From: Saccharina japonica
Lineage: Eukaryota; Sar; Phaeophyceae; Laminariales; Laminariaceae
Length of the DNA: 64,000 bases
Assembly: GCA_008828725.1 (NCBI GenBank)
Contig: MEHQ01001964.1
Location: 1-64,000, forward strand
Reading direction: 5' to 3'
Under the pieces are notes generated by a model that was not told where the DNA came from, did no database searches, and saw nothing but the letters and a program-made list of their open reading frames with translations. Below, one piece after another: positions 10,618-20,639 of the stretch (within the stretch, counting starts at the first letter, position 1; each line of letters begins with the position of its first letter). The translations under genes were made by a program, and so were the position numbers.

Positions 10618-11815
10618 ACGATGTTCCGATCGCAGGGTCCGATTAAAAAAACACACACAGAACAGTATAAGTAGGACGCCACAGCAATACAGGGCGGACA
10701 AAACTACCGCGCGCGCTTGATGCTGTTTCTTGCTCTACACTGCTCGTGTGTGTTGTCTGTGATGTCTGAGTCACGCAAGTACATAACATGAACAAAAAAC
10801 TACTAAAGGAAAAAAAAGGGATAATACGTGAACGGGAGTCTCGAACTGGCGAATTCAAACAAATGACCGGGCTGCGCAATCATTTGACCATATTACCAAA
10901 GAGCAAAATTCTTTTTTTTACTGGCGTGCGTGTGCACAGACAGTAGTGCACAGCAGTGCGCGACACACCGCACATACACATGCACAGCACAGCGCACCAG
11001 AAGAAGAGAGGTAGAGATGACCGATGACGGATCATAACCTCCAAAAAAGCAACTACTGCTGGAGCAACAGCAGTACACCGCGGACCTGCCACATGCGCGT
11101 GGTGTTGCCTGCTGCTGCTTGTGCTGCTGGGCGGGGTTGTAACGTGTTGTTTGTGTTCTCTCTGCATGTTATCTGACGTCTAACAATTTGGTGGTGTGCT
11201 TGGGGCAAAACCCCGCAAAATCAGAAAAATAATCACAGTTGCGGTACTCACACGTAATAAAAACGGCCCGTGCATTTCGGTCCAAAGTGACCCTGGATAT
11301 GTCATATAAACACAACACAACAGCAAACAATGGAAGATAGGTGGCGGACTACGGACAACCGCCTTCGATAAAACAACTACCCACAGCAGCAGTACAGCCC
11401 AAATGGGTGTGCCACTCACTCACGATGTTCCCTACTGGTGTGGGTGGCAACGCCGTAACGCCGTGCTCTGTGCGTGTTGTCTGTTGTCTATCTGGTACAT
11501 GTTTCTGGCCTGTGTGCATGTGAGAGAGCAAAAAACAGACACAATCTTTAAAAAAAAACATTATTATTTACCGGCACGTACGTGCAAAATATAGCCTCAT
11601 GCGGAAAACCCGGGAAATTGTGTTATCCACTCCCGCGGGAAAAAAATCTTTGAGCGCCTGCCACGCGAGCGACAGTGCTCGGATCGAGCCCAAACCTGGA
11701 CCAATGTGTCCGGCCGGGCCTCCCGTGTCGGGGTACTTAGCGTTTTGCCGAAAAGCGCTCGCGCGAAGAGAAAGGTTGCGAAAAGTGCGAAAACTTCACA
11801 AACATAACTATGCAT
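10618..11815. repeat. Dispersed repeat R, copy 2 (full length)
   Basis: A unit of about 1.2 kb collinear with 55,405-56,590. It has four parts: a leader (CGATCGCAGGGTCCGAT, then ACAGGGCGGACAAAACTACC), the tRNA-like boxes with the CTGCTGGAGC segment, the TTTCGGTCCAAAGTGACC segment, and a terminal block of about 250 bp (11,571-11,815: AACCCGGGAAAT, CACTCCCGCGGGAAAA, TTGCCGAAAAGCGCTCGCGC). The terminal block also occurs alone at 16,610-16,865. No transposase or reverse transcriptase is seen, so it is a non-autonomous or composite repeat. Confidence 0.8.
10830..10912 (-). repeat. tRNA-derived SINE promoter region, copy 2
   Basis: The minus strand again shows GCTCTTTGGTAATATGG followed by a B-box region, here altered to GCCAGTTCGAGACTCCC. 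The boxes are conserved in sequence and spacing with copies 1 and 3. Confidence 0.6.
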
Positions 11816-12040
11816 ATTTGATTGGATTGGGTTCCCAATCATGTTACAGCACTAAAAATAGTGATGAACGCGATTATTCCTACTTACTGTTGTTGTCACG
11901 ACGGTGATTTCTACGCAGGCATTTTAGGGCGGAGACGGTGTCGCAATCTAACGTGCCGTGGTGTTTCTATGATACCCTTCCCCCCGGTATAACAACATAT
12001 ACCAAAAGAGCGTTGCTGATAAGCGTGAGTCGCTGACGAA
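11816..12040. other. Unannotated spacer
   Basis: Nothing recognisable lies between the dispersed repeat and the copia relic. Confidence 0.4.
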
Positions 12041-12655
12041 TCAATCTACTGATGTACTGCTGCAGTGACCAATCCATCGCGCTCTTCTTATTGTGTCTTT
12101 GTTACTTAAGTAAAAAACAGAGTCGCCCCAGCCCAAACCGCATGGCTCCCGGTTGTGGATGCTGATCCTTGTTCCCGGTTGTGGATGCCGATCCTTGCTC
12201 CGCTTGTTCCCCGTATATGAAGGCAGCGCTGCTGCTCCGGCATGTTGTGGTGAAAACTGTCCGCCATCGTCTTTTTGTAGTTCGACTCTCCGACGTCGAT
12301 GACCCGCAACATGAATGATCAGGAAATCGAATGCTCTGCTATCGAGCACAAACTCCAAACCGAGTGACGCCGAGACGCATATGCCCCCGGAGGTGTAGTC
12401 GGGCATGTTGTCATGGCTGATCACCTCTGTGTACTGTCCATAATTTGTTCTTCATGCGCTGCCTCTGCGCCACACATGCCTAGGAGGTAATCCAAACTGA
12501 AACGATAGAAGCTCCGAGGGGACTGATGCATGATCGCCCTGGCGAAACAGGCGGTGTCGGTCCGTCGATTTCTGGCGATGATGATGTAGCTGATGCTCCG
12601 TTGTCGTGCGTGCTGTCGAAAGTCTCCTTGACGCTTGGATTGGGCCTCGCACTGG
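12041..12655 (-). pseudogene. Decayed sequence downstream of copia protease
   Basis: Open frames of 90-130 codons on the minus strand overlap in different registers, with no recognised integrase or reverse-transcriptase motif. From its position 3' of the copia protease this stretch should hold gag-pre-integrase and integrase, but I cannot see HHCC or DDE residues. Either it has decayed beyond recognition or it is unrelated sequence following a truncation. Confidence 0.3.
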
Positions 12656-12660
12656 CGGTC

Positions 12661-13305
12661 TCATGTTGCGGGACCTTCGGTGCGACCCCAGACGAAGTAA
12701 AAGGTGCGACCCCGGGCGAAGCAGCATGCGACCCCGGGTGAAATAGAGAATGTGACTCCTGATGATGACACTCCAGCCTCCTGTAGAAGTAGTGTTTTAG
12801 ACACTGATGATGAATCTCCAGGCCCTGGTGATGACGCTCCTGCCCCTGGTGAGGATACTTCAGCTCCCGTCGATGACGCTCGGGCCGTTGTTGATGACTT
12901 GTCCTCCACCAATAGATTGCTCGCGTGCTGCTGCGGACTGCCCTGGATTTGTGCACGCTGGTGGTGCTTAGTCCCAGTCACAGTGACCTCCTCTGGCGTT
13001 TTGTTGCCGTTCTGTGGCATAGACATGGTCACGATTGCAAGCGTTTGTCCATCTTGTTGGGGCACCCCGTCCTGTTGGGGCGTTGCTGTCAGGGTTACAG
13101 CGGGTGTTGTTGATTCCTTGGCCGCGCTGCTTCTTGCGTCTAGGTTCACCTTGAACGAGCACAGACCTCGGTCCCTTGGTTGCTGCTCCAGTTGTATGGC
13201 GACGTCACCATTCCTCAGGTGAGGGTTCCCTGCCTCGAACGTGGTGGTGATACCCCGCTTCATTGCAGTAGTGGGAGAGAAAATGTGTCGTCCCAGGCCT
13301 GACAC
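12661..13305 (-). pseudogene. Copia protease C-terminal part and linker, frameshifted
   Basis: The N-terminal residues GLGRHIFSPTTAMKRGI are typical of the end of Ty1/copia protease, where L-G-R-H/N-[IL]-[FL]-S is conserved, followed by DGDVAIQLEQ-like strand residues (here NGDVAIQLEQ). The frame differs from the upstream protease piece, so an indel lies near 13,310-13,325. The remainder is a Ser/Pro/Ala-rich stretch with repeated SSPGAGASSPG-type segments and no recognised domain. Confidence 0.6.
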
Positions 13306-13307
13306 GA

Positions 13308-13757
13308 TTAAGCTGGGAAAGTATGCTCGATGCGTTCCACCAGTTTTCCGGTGATAATGACGTAGATGGTGCCGGTCATAGTCCCGAGCAGTTTACTGTT
13401 GCCGGCGGTGACTATCGTCTTGGGCACGTTTACCCGCGTGGGGTTCATCATGCGATCCTTCAACCCTGGGATCAGCTCGTCGTCCCGAAAGTGCTCCGTA
13501 GCGCTGCTGTCCACCAGCACCGTCATTTCGTTGCTGGTAGGCTGAAACATCCGTCGATTGGTCAAGGGCACGAACGCGGAACTCCCGCTGGCGGTGAGGG
13601 TCTTCTTCTCGTCAACCGTGCTGCTCTGATTTAGCCGTTCCCATAGACCCTGAGCGATCGTGATGAAGCCGGTTACAACGATGGTAATGATGCCAGTTGC
13701 TGCCCTGAGTAGCCCTTGGACCGCTGGGGGCACGGGTTCTGCAGTGTATGTCTCCAC
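13308..13757 (-). pseudogene. Ty1/copia aspartic protease, partial
   Basis: The piece carries a copia-type active-site region (TVLVDSSATEHFRDDE), with Asp-Ser-Ser in place of the usual Asp-Ser-Gly, then residues matching the flap side (PKTIVTAGNSKLLGTMTGTI). In copia elements this protease is the first pol domain and cleaves Gag-Pol. Here it follows gag on the same strand, as expected. The Gly to Ser change at the catalytic triplet, the frameshift before the C-terminal part, and overlap in another register with the zinc-knuckle piece all indicate a dead copy. Confidence 0.7.
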
Positions 13758-14155
13758 CAGCGTTGCTGCTTCCTGTCCGTTGGGCAGGAAGGTCCGTACA
13801 GTAGTAATGCCCGTGAACAGAAAGCCCCCGTCGAAGTCGTCGCCAAAGTTGAGTTCCGATTTCTTAGTATCTCCATCGGGGTTATGGTGGCTGCACTGCG
13901 TGGAACAAGCTGTGTAGGCGCTGCCCTGCTGTGGGCGCGGGGCCCCTTGTGCGTAGCAGTCGGAGTCAGAGTGTGTCGTCGTGTTGTGGTGTGAGCACCA
14001 CGTCTGTCCAGTGTCGCCTTCAGACTCAGCCTCCCCCCGAAGTGCTTCTTGGCCTTCTCTTGCTTGCCCTTGCTCTTGGTTATTAGCTCAGGGCAGCTGC
14101 GTTTGTAGTGCCCCTGCTTGTTACAATGGTGGCAGACCTCCGACTCTGCGGACAT
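13673..14155 (-). pseudogene. Copia gag C-terminus with zinc knuckle
   Basis: Near the start it reads CHHCNKQGHYKRSC, a perfect CX2CX4HX4C retroviral zinc knuckle that would bind the element's RNA. A Lys-rich stretch (TKSKGKQEKAKKHFGG) follows. After about 50 residues the frame becomes low-complexity, and the true reading frame probably continues in the protease piece that overlaps it. The first codon is the real ATG at 14,155, but this is an internal Met of a longer Gag. Confidence 0.7.
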
Positions 14156-14209
14156 TGCGACGCTGCGCGGGGTATGCTGGTCGCAGTTGCAGCTACAACA
14201 GGCGACAGA

Positions 14210-15036
14210 TTATGTTGACATCACAGCACCGCGCCCGGCATTCCTCCCGCTGGCTTCGCTGCTGCGAGACTTGGCGTCGAGGTACAGGTGGCGCATGGTC
14301 TTTTGTGTGTCGTCGAGGCCGAACGATGAGTCCCGGTATATCTGAAACTTGACGAGATCGTACTCGTCCGTGGAGCCCTGGACCAGCATGTCCTTGAAGC
14401 GTCGGTCGGTTATTGGTTCTCCCATTCCCGCCACCTCATTGCGCTTAAAGATGGCTTCCATGAAGAGTCATCAGGACCCTGCCCAGGCTTCATGGAATTT
14501 GCCGCTAGTTCTGTGAGCTTGGCGGATAACCTCATCCGTGATCTTCAGAAACTTTGATTCCAGCTCCTGCCAGGCCTTCTGCCCGTTGCCCCCGATTCCC
14601 GTCTCGTCTTCGTGCTTGAGTACCAGGAGTTGTGCTGGCTTCTCAGTGAGCAAGTACAATATGGTGTAGAGGTCCTGTGAAGCCTTGTCGTACGTTGTCT
14701 GGGCTTGGTCAAGCGTGTGGGGTGCAGTCGTGGTTTCATCGGTCGTGGATCTGGTTGGGGTGGTGCTATCCGCTGGCCTCGGGTTCCCTTCATGATGCCG
14801 ACGAGGTCCTTGCGGTTGATGCTCAGGATGAGGCAGGTCTCCTTCCGCCAGTCCTTGAAGTCTGCGGGATTTTTGCCGCAAAACTTGAGTTTTAGGTCCT
14901 TCATGGTGTGGGCGAGGCTGTAATTGGGGTCCCCTATCGTGGCTGCTCGTATCGTTGCTCGGGCAGTGCCGAAACTCACAGCAATAGGCTTTTGTCTCTT
15001 TTGTCGTTGCTCGGGCAATAGCGAGACATACAGCAA
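14210..15036 (-). pseudogene. Ty1/copia gag (UBN2-type), broken
   Basis: Three collinear pieces in different registers (14,545-15,036, 14,471-14,881, 14,210-14,461) give a copia-type Gag: LKFCGKNPADFKDWRKE near the start, then KAWQELESKFLKITDEV, then MGEPITDRRFKDMLVQG and TMRHLYLDAKSR. These match the order of the UBN2/retrotran_gag families (F.G.N...W, then W..L...F, then G..I.D......L). At least two frameshifts break it. No 5' LTR was recognised upstream of it on this strand; the sequence there is the tandem repeat at 14,945-15,430. Confidence 0.7.
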
Positions 15037-15430
15037 TAGGTTAGACTACCTTGTCTCTTTTGTCGTTACTAGGCCAATACCAAGGCTTACAGCAATAGGT
15101 TAGACTACCGTGTCTCTTTTGTCGTTGCTCGGCCAATACCAAGGCTAACAGCAGTGGGTTAGACCACCTGTCTTCTTTGTCGTTGCTCGGGCAATGCCGA
15201 GGCTCACAGCAGTGGGTCAAGACTACGTACCCTTTTAGTTATCGTTGCTTGATTAATATCAAGACTAACAGCGGTAGGTAAGCAGTCGGTCGGCTACCTG
15301 TCTTCTTTGTCGTTGCTCGGGCAATGCCGAGGCTCACAGCAGTGGGTTAATACTACCCTTGTTGTTATCGTTGCTTGGTAAATATCAAGACTTACAGCGG
15401 TAGGTAAGCAGTCGGTCGGCTACCTGTCTT
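14945..15430. repeat. About 59-bp tandem repeat, 8 units
   Basis: Units of about 58-68 bp share GTCGTTGCTCGGGCAATGCC, GAGGCTCACAGCAGTGGGTT and a pyrimidine-rich tail (TGTCTTCTTT). Later units alternate between two variants, GCTCGGGCAATGCCGAGGC and GCTTGATTAATATCAAGAC, each an imperfect hairpin (GGGCAATGCC-like dyads). The array sits just 5' of the copia gag, where a leader or LTR edge would be expected. Confidence 0.8.
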
Positions 15431-16560
15431 CGTGGTTGCTTGGTCGTGAGTCCCGACGAGTAGAGTATAATTGTCTTGAAATTTCTCGACACAGCAGGGT
15501 GGCGGCGGCTAAAGCCGGCCGCGCAGCCACTCTATGCACTATTTAATTTCTAGACGTCGTAGTAGCTCGTACTCGTTCACTCACGTTGTTGCAGCTGGCC
15601 CCGTCGAGGTTGAACGACGAACAGCAGTCTTGATCCTAGAACTTGCTCGTTCAATCACGTTGCTGTAGTTGCTTACTTCGTCAACGAACAGCAGACGTAG
15701 TCCAGCAGTAGCTCGGGCAGACGTGTATCTTGACTCGTCGTGATGCCCGAAGCTGTCGAGTGGCACTTGTGCACGTACCGAGGTGAATGACCTGTTGAAG
15801 TAGATTGGCTTGTGGCTGGCGTATGATGCCAGATAGAGGCCAAGTGCCGAACCGCGGTTAGGCTGGTTCTGTGATATGATGAGAGCTCAGCTCTGTAGAA
15901 GAAGATGGTATTATTGGTGACCCGAGTTCCAGATTTTAATGTGATATTATTGATGCTCTGCTCAGGAAGAGAGGCAGATGATGAGAATGATCGGCAGGGC
16001 GTGGTGGTGCCTGGTGGATCGATACATCTCGTTGAGCAACAAAGCACGACCCCGAGCTACAAGCAAGACCCCGAGAACAAACAGAAACAAAAGTAATCTA
16101 CATGCTGCTATATACGACGATTGTACTCGTGGGGTCGTGGGACCCTGATTGTCAGTAAGAATTTCCCGAGGATGAAACTGTCAATTTCTATTGACGAAAC
16201 CGTCACTTTCTACGAACCGACTTCGTACTTGTATATATGACCAACGACACGATACGTACGAGTATGTGCTTGAATTCATATTATACGCACATACATATGT
16301 GTACGGCTACTACTACTGCTGTAGAGCGCATATACTGCTGCTACTACTGCTGTCACGGCCTACTATATAGCTACCTACGTAAAGTATTTACAGTACTTGG
16401 CGGCACGTAGTGGCGACGTAATTGAACTGAGTTGCCTCTGGTATCCTACGTTTGTCACTGCTGTGTCATACTGTCGGCTACTTACTTACGTACCAGCTAC
16501 TTATCTCTGTACTCAGCTATGTTACCTTAGCAGCGGCATTGTCCTTCTTCTACTATTGTG
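15431..16560. other. Unannotated, with a duplicated about 70-bp segment
   Basis: Two related segments (about 15,555-15,640 and 15,645-15,715) share CTCGTTCA(C/A)TCACGTTG, TTGCAGCTG/TTGTAGTTG and GACGAACAGCAG. The rest shows short CTACTACTGCTG patches near 16,310-16,350 and no gene. This may contain the copia 5' LTR, but no matching 3' copy was found. Confidence 0.4.
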
Positions 16561-16564
16561 GAGA

Positions 16565-16865
16565 AGTACAAATCACTGACACAGACAACATAAAACAAAA
16601 TAACAGTATTATTTACTGGCACGTATGTACAAAGCACGGCCTCATGCTGAGAACCCGGGAAATCGGCTTATCCACTCCCGCGGGAAAAAAAAACTTTGAG
16701 CGCCCGCCACGCGAGCCACAAAGCTCGGATCGAGCCCAAACTCCGACCAATGTGTCCGGCCGGGCGTCCCGTGTCGGGGTACTTAGCGTTTTGCCGAAAA
16801 GCGCTCGCGCGAAGAGAAAAGCTGCGAAAAGTGCGAAAATTTCACAAACATAACTATACATATAT
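16565..16865. repeat. Dispersed repeat R, terminal block only
   Basis: This matches 11,560-11,815 and 56,315-56,590 (TATTTACTGGCACGTA, AACCCGGGAAATCGGC, CCCGCGGGAAAAAAAAAC, GTACTTAGCGTTTTGCCG, TTTCACAAACATAACTATAC). The rest of the unit is missing, so this is either a truncated copy or evidence that the block is an independent short element captured by repeat R. Confidence 0.8.
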
Positions 16866-16869
16866 TATA

Positions 16870-17475
16870 ACAGGTTACTATAAAATACGTGCCAGGCGTT
16901 TTTACCCGTTAATGAACTGAAGTGCAGTGTAGTATAACAGTATAGTATCATACCTAAAGTGTACGTAGGTATGTACTACCACAGATACCAGGTATTCGCC
17001 ATCCGATTTGCGTTTTGCACTCTGTTATCATTTACCAGATATGTTGTCTTTGTTCCATGAGACAAGACGCGGCGCGCAGCTTGAGCTAGTAGGAGGTGTG
17101 CCGTAAACAGGCAGCGGTGCTGCTGCTGTGTGTGTGGACTCCGGAGACATCCCGCCGATAGGCGTTATGTTTGCCTCATAGGCACTACTTACCACCACTC
17201 ATTATTATTACGTATATACTATGTATACGACCACACGTGGCCATTCGGCTAACCTTAAAGCACCCTTAGCGGTGACATACCTTGTGAGAGACCTTGTGAG
17301 AGACCTTGTGAGCGACCTTACTAGGCCGCCAATACCAGCAATATAACCAAACATAGCTGCGCAAGATCCAAAAACTGGAGTCTTCTGGGTTTATCCGGTG
17401 CACTTGTTCCAACAGCGTCTGTAGTCACAACTAGTCGTCGAAAACATATACCTGGTAGTTTTTTCTCGAAATTTT
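16870..17475. other. Unannotated, with a short triplicate repeat
   Basis: No gene is seen. At 17,279-17,318 a 13-bp unit (ACCTTGTGAGAG plus one base) occurs three times. Near 17,224 CCACACGTGGCCATTCGGCTA resembles CACACGTGGCCGTTTGGCTA near 57,041, the edge of the 210-bp satellite. Confidence 0.45.
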
Positions 17476-17773
17476 CAAGACTTGTCCGAAGAAGTTACTT
17501 GATCAAAGTATTTTTTTTTCCAAGTCGGAAAAAACAAAACTGGAAAAAGCAACACGTAAATGTCACCTTGAACCAAAGCTGGAGTATGTTGTTTTCACCC
17601 CAGTGCAATAGTTCCATTAGTGTCTATAGTCACAATAAATCATTGGGGAAAAAAGTGTCGGCATTTTTTGTTGTTGTGAGAATGCTAAGTCTTGTTCGAA
17701 TAAATTACTTGATTAAAGTATTAAAATTTCCAAATCTTAATAAATCAAGGCTTATCACGGTACTCGATAATCA

Positions 17774-18012
17774 AGACGGGACGGGACGGGACGGGACGGG
17801 ACGGGACGGGACGGTAAAATTACGACCAAACAGGTTTTTGAAATGGGACGGTTGGTGTACAATTTCTCAACGGGACGGGACGGTACGTATTTTTTTTCAC
17901 GACGGGACGGGTTTTCATATAATTTTTCACGACCGGACGGGACTGTAAAAATAATTTTTCACGACGGGACGGGACGGTATATATTTTTCTTCACGGCGGA
18001 AAGAGACGGCAC
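17774..18012 (+). repeat. GACGG pentanucleotide array, left
   Basis: A pure run of about eight ACGGG units (17,774-17,815) passes into spaced copies such as TCTCAACGGGACGGGACGG and TTCACGACGGGACGG. The G-rich strand has repeated GGG tracts spaced by two bases and could form G-quadruplexes. The plus strand stays open (GRDGTGRDGT peptide), which I attribute to composition. Confidence 0.85.
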
Positions 18013-18205
18013 TGGATCATTGGATCAAAACAGTTGTTGTTGCTCCAGAGGAACAAACGAAAAGAAACACTCGTACGAATCGTACGTAAACAGAAAGCCA
18101 TCTTGAAATGCGTATCCCCATAATAAATTATATACCGGCACAGCGAAATCACACCGAATTACTATGCAATTTACAAATTACGTTTCGAACTCGTATACAT
18201 TTACA

Positions 18206-18712
18206 TCATAGTACAGAGCAAATATCATCACATGTTTCGTCTACACAAATAACCTCGCCAGCCGCAGCGTTTTGAGTAACGACTGATGATGCGGCAGCCT
18301 CCACGTCGCAGTTAGCCTTTAACGCCGCTACATCCTGGAGAACCTTCGCTAGCCCGGGGATCGAGTGCGAGTTGAGCTTGAGCAGCATCATCATTTCGAT
18401 TTTGTCAGTCCCAAAGGAGGCGCTCAGTTGGCTAACGACTGCCGAAAAAGCAGAGAAGTTGTTCCTTTCTGATTTACAACTGGTGGTGTCGATCCCCAGG
18501 TACAGTCGAGCCAACAGCCCGACATGTGGCCAGCGAGCCGACAGTACCACCCCCCCGTCTTGGCGTCTACTACATGAGGGGTGGACAAAGGGTGATAGTG
18601 GATCTTTAAACTGGGGGTTTTGTCTTGGTAGTAGTATGTTGACCCTCAGACCGAACCCTAACTCTAACCCTAACCCGAACCCTATGCCAGTGGTCAGTGC
18701 TTGCTTGGCCAA
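18206..18712 (-). CDS. Unrecognised open frame inside the GACGG element
   Basis: An open frame of about 168 codons starts at a TTG, so no convincing ATG opens it. Its N-terminal part overlaps the telomere-like and duplicated segment and is low-complexity (GFGLGLELGFGL). The C-terminal 85 residues look more protein-like (DKIEMMMLLKLNSHSIPG, LAKVLQDVAALKANCDVEAA), with a predicted amphipathic helix and ending DETCDDICSVL. I do not recognise a family. It could be a captured host-gene fragment or a remnant of a transposase exon. Confidence 0.2.
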   Translation of the reverse strand: MAKQALTTGIGFGLGLELGFGLRVNILLPRQNPQFKDPLSPFVHPSCSRRQDGGVVLSARWPHVGLLARLYLGIDTTSCKSERNNFSAFSAVVSQLSASFGTDKIEMMMLLKLNSHSIPGLAKVLQDVAALKANCDVEAAASSVVTQNAAAGEVICVDETCDDICSVL

Positions 18713-18885
18713 TCAGAGTCCCTAATTAGCTACCTTAGGAAGATCCACTAACAGTGTTTGTCCACTACTGTACTAACCCTAACTCGAACCCTATGCCAGT
18801 GGTCAGTGCTTGCTTGGCCAATCAGAGTCCCTAATTAGCTACCTTAGGAAGATCCACTAACAGTGTTTGTCCACTACTGTACTAC
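18650..18885. repeat. Telomere-like CCCTAA run and 110-bp direct repeat
   Basis: The run at 18,650-18,685 contains several CCCTAA/CCCTAACTCTAA/CCCGAA units, a degenerate TTAGGG-type array. Immediately after, a segment of about 110 bp (CCAGTGGTCAGTGCTTGC to GTCCACTACTGTAC) is present twice in tandem (about 18,682-18,770 and 18,793-18,880), each copy preceded by CCCTAAC-like bases. Confidence 0.75.
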
Positions 18886-18889
18886 ATCC

Positions 18890-19020
18890 ATCGTAAATTC
18901 GTAAATTCAAATTTTGTTATTTCATTATTTCATATTTTGGTATTTCGAAATTTTGATGTTTCATATTTCGGAATTTTCGTATTTCGTAATTCCGTAAATT
19001 CGTAAATTCGTATCACTTTA
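18890..19020. repeat. Degenerate TTTCGNAATTT low-complexity repeat
   Basis: Short AT-rich units such as ATTTCGTAATTCCGTAAATT recur every 8-16 bp. The stretch is non-coding. Confidence 0.6.
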
Positions 19021-19079
19021 TTTTAATTTTAATGCACATACCAGTGTAAAAAAACAAAAAATATTAATTCGTAGATTCT

Positions 19080-19425
19080 TGGTGGGGATGACGGGAAGAG
19101 ACAACGGGCAGTTGTGAATCTTGGCGGGAGAGACAAGTTTTGTCGACGGGACGGGACGGTAAAGACAACGGTGCATGACGGGACGGGACGGTAAATTACA
19201 TTATCTCGACGGGACGGGACGGTAATTTTCAACGGGAGCGATTTTCTTGACGGGACGGGACGGTAAAGTTCAACGGGGCAGATTTCGATGACGGGACAGG
19301 ACGGTAAAGTTCAACGGTTGGAGATTTGTCGGCGGGACGGGACGGGACGGGATTTGACGGGACGACGGGAACAGTTTAACGACGGTTTAACCGCCCCGTC
19401 CCGCCGTTACCGTCGTTACCGTCCC
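19080..19425. repeat. GACGG array, right
   Basis: Units of GACGGGACGGGACGGTAAA recur about every 35-55 bp on the plus strand. From about 19,390 the array switches to C-rich (CCGCCCCGTCCCGCC), so the element ends in an inverted arrangement of the same motif. Confidence 0.8.
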
Positions 19426-20639
19426 GTCAAAATACCGTGATAAGCCTTGGAAAAAATGGAAAAAAGAAAAAGTAAAACATAAATGCCCCCTTGAACTAAA
19501 ACTGGAGTATTTTGTTATCACCCAGTGAAATAGTTGCCATAGTGTCGATAGTCTCAATTAATCGTCGGGGAAAAAATGTCGGGATTTTTTTTTGGTGAGA
19601 ATGCCCGAGACTTGGTCGAAAAAGTTACTTGATTAAAGTATATATATTTTTTAAGTAAAACAAAAAAAATGGAAAAAGCAACACGTAAATGCTACCTTGA
19701 ACCAAAGCTAGAGTATGTTGTTTTCACCCCAGTGCAATAGTTCCATTAGTGTCTATAGTCACAACAAATCGTTGTGGAAAAAATGTCAGGATTTTGTTTT
19801 TTGGTGAGAATGCTCAAGACTTGGTCGTAAAAGTTACTTAATTAAAGTAATACATTTTTCAAGTTGAAAAAAAATAAAAATGGAAAAAGCAACACGTAAA
19901 TGCCACCTTGAACCAAAACTGGAGTATCTTGTTTTCACCCAGTGAAATAGTTCCCATAGTTTAATCGTCGTTGAAAAAATGTCAGGAGATTGTTTTTTTG
20001 GTGAGATTTACCCGAGACTTGGTCGAAAAAGTTACTTGATTAAAGTATCAAATTTTTCAAGTTGAAAAAACAAAAATGGAAAAAACAACACGTAAATGCC
20101 ACCTTGAACCAAAACTGGAGTACCTTGTTTTCACCCACTGAAATAGTTCCCATAGTGTCTATAGTCACAATTAATCGTCATTGAAAAAATGTCGGGAGAT
20201 TGTTTTTTGGTGAGAATGCCCAAGACATGGTCGAAAAATTTACTTGATTGAAGTATTAAATTTCTCAATTTGAAAACAAAAAAAATATTGAAAAAGTAAT
20301 ACGTAAATGCCACCTTGAACTAAAACTGGAGTATCTTGTTTTCACCCAGTGAAATAGTTCCCGTAGTGTTTATAGTCGCAATAAATCGTCGTTGAAAAAA
20401 TGTCGGGAGATTTTTTTTTGGTGAGAATGCCCCAGACTTCGTCGACAAAGTTACTTGATTAAAGTATCAAATTTTCGAAGTCCGAAAAAAAAAATGAAAA
20501 AAGTAACACATAAATGCCACCTTGACCCAAAACTGAGGTATCTTGTGTGTATCCAGTGCAATTCGTAGTTCCAATAGTGTTTCTAGATTGTCGGGAGGTT
20601 TGTTTTTGGCGAACATGCTACTACTTTTCCTGGAAAATG

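Larger units (their letters stand above)
17746..19449. mobile_element. TIR element carrying GACGG arrays
   Basis: A perfect 17-bp TIR, CAAGGCTTATCACGGTA (17,746-17,762) and its reverse complement (19,433-19,449), bounds 1.7 kb that splits the 205-bp satellite. Just inside both ends are pentanucleotide arrays (GACGG/ACGGG) with degenerate satellites of TTTTTCACGACGGGACGGG. The interior holds a telomere-like patch, a 110-bp direct repeat and a minus-strand open frame. I see no transposase motif or certain target duplication, so the superfamily is open. Confidence 0.75.
17480..20600. repeat. About 205-bp satellite, seven units (interrupted)
   Basis: Units share GTAAATGCCACCTTGAACCA, AACTGGAGTATCTTGTTTTC, ACCCAGTGAAATAGTTCCCA, AATTAATCGTCG, GAAAAAATGTCGGGAG and GTTACTTGATTAAAGTAT. 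The CACCTTGAACC landmark lies near 17,563, 19,487, 19,690, 19,900, 20,097, 20,306 and 20,515, a spacing of 197-210 bp apart from the first gap. That gap is the TIR element at 17,746-19,449. Confidence 0.85.

Noticed and set aside
11580..11907. Conserved small protein in the terminal block of repeat R (also at 16,613-16,920 and 56,372-56,677)
   Set aside because: Frames are open on both strands in all three copies because the DNA itself is repeated. There is no sign of codon-level selection visible by eye and no consistent start.
12704..13222. 172-codon plus-strand open frame
   Set aside because: It is antisense to the copia protease and linker, whose minus-strand motifs (GLGRHIF) explain the region.
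8765..15430. CRISPR-like array
   Set aside because: Tandem units of 42 and 59 bp are contiguous repeats without unique spacers, and no cas genes occur. The context is eukaryotic.
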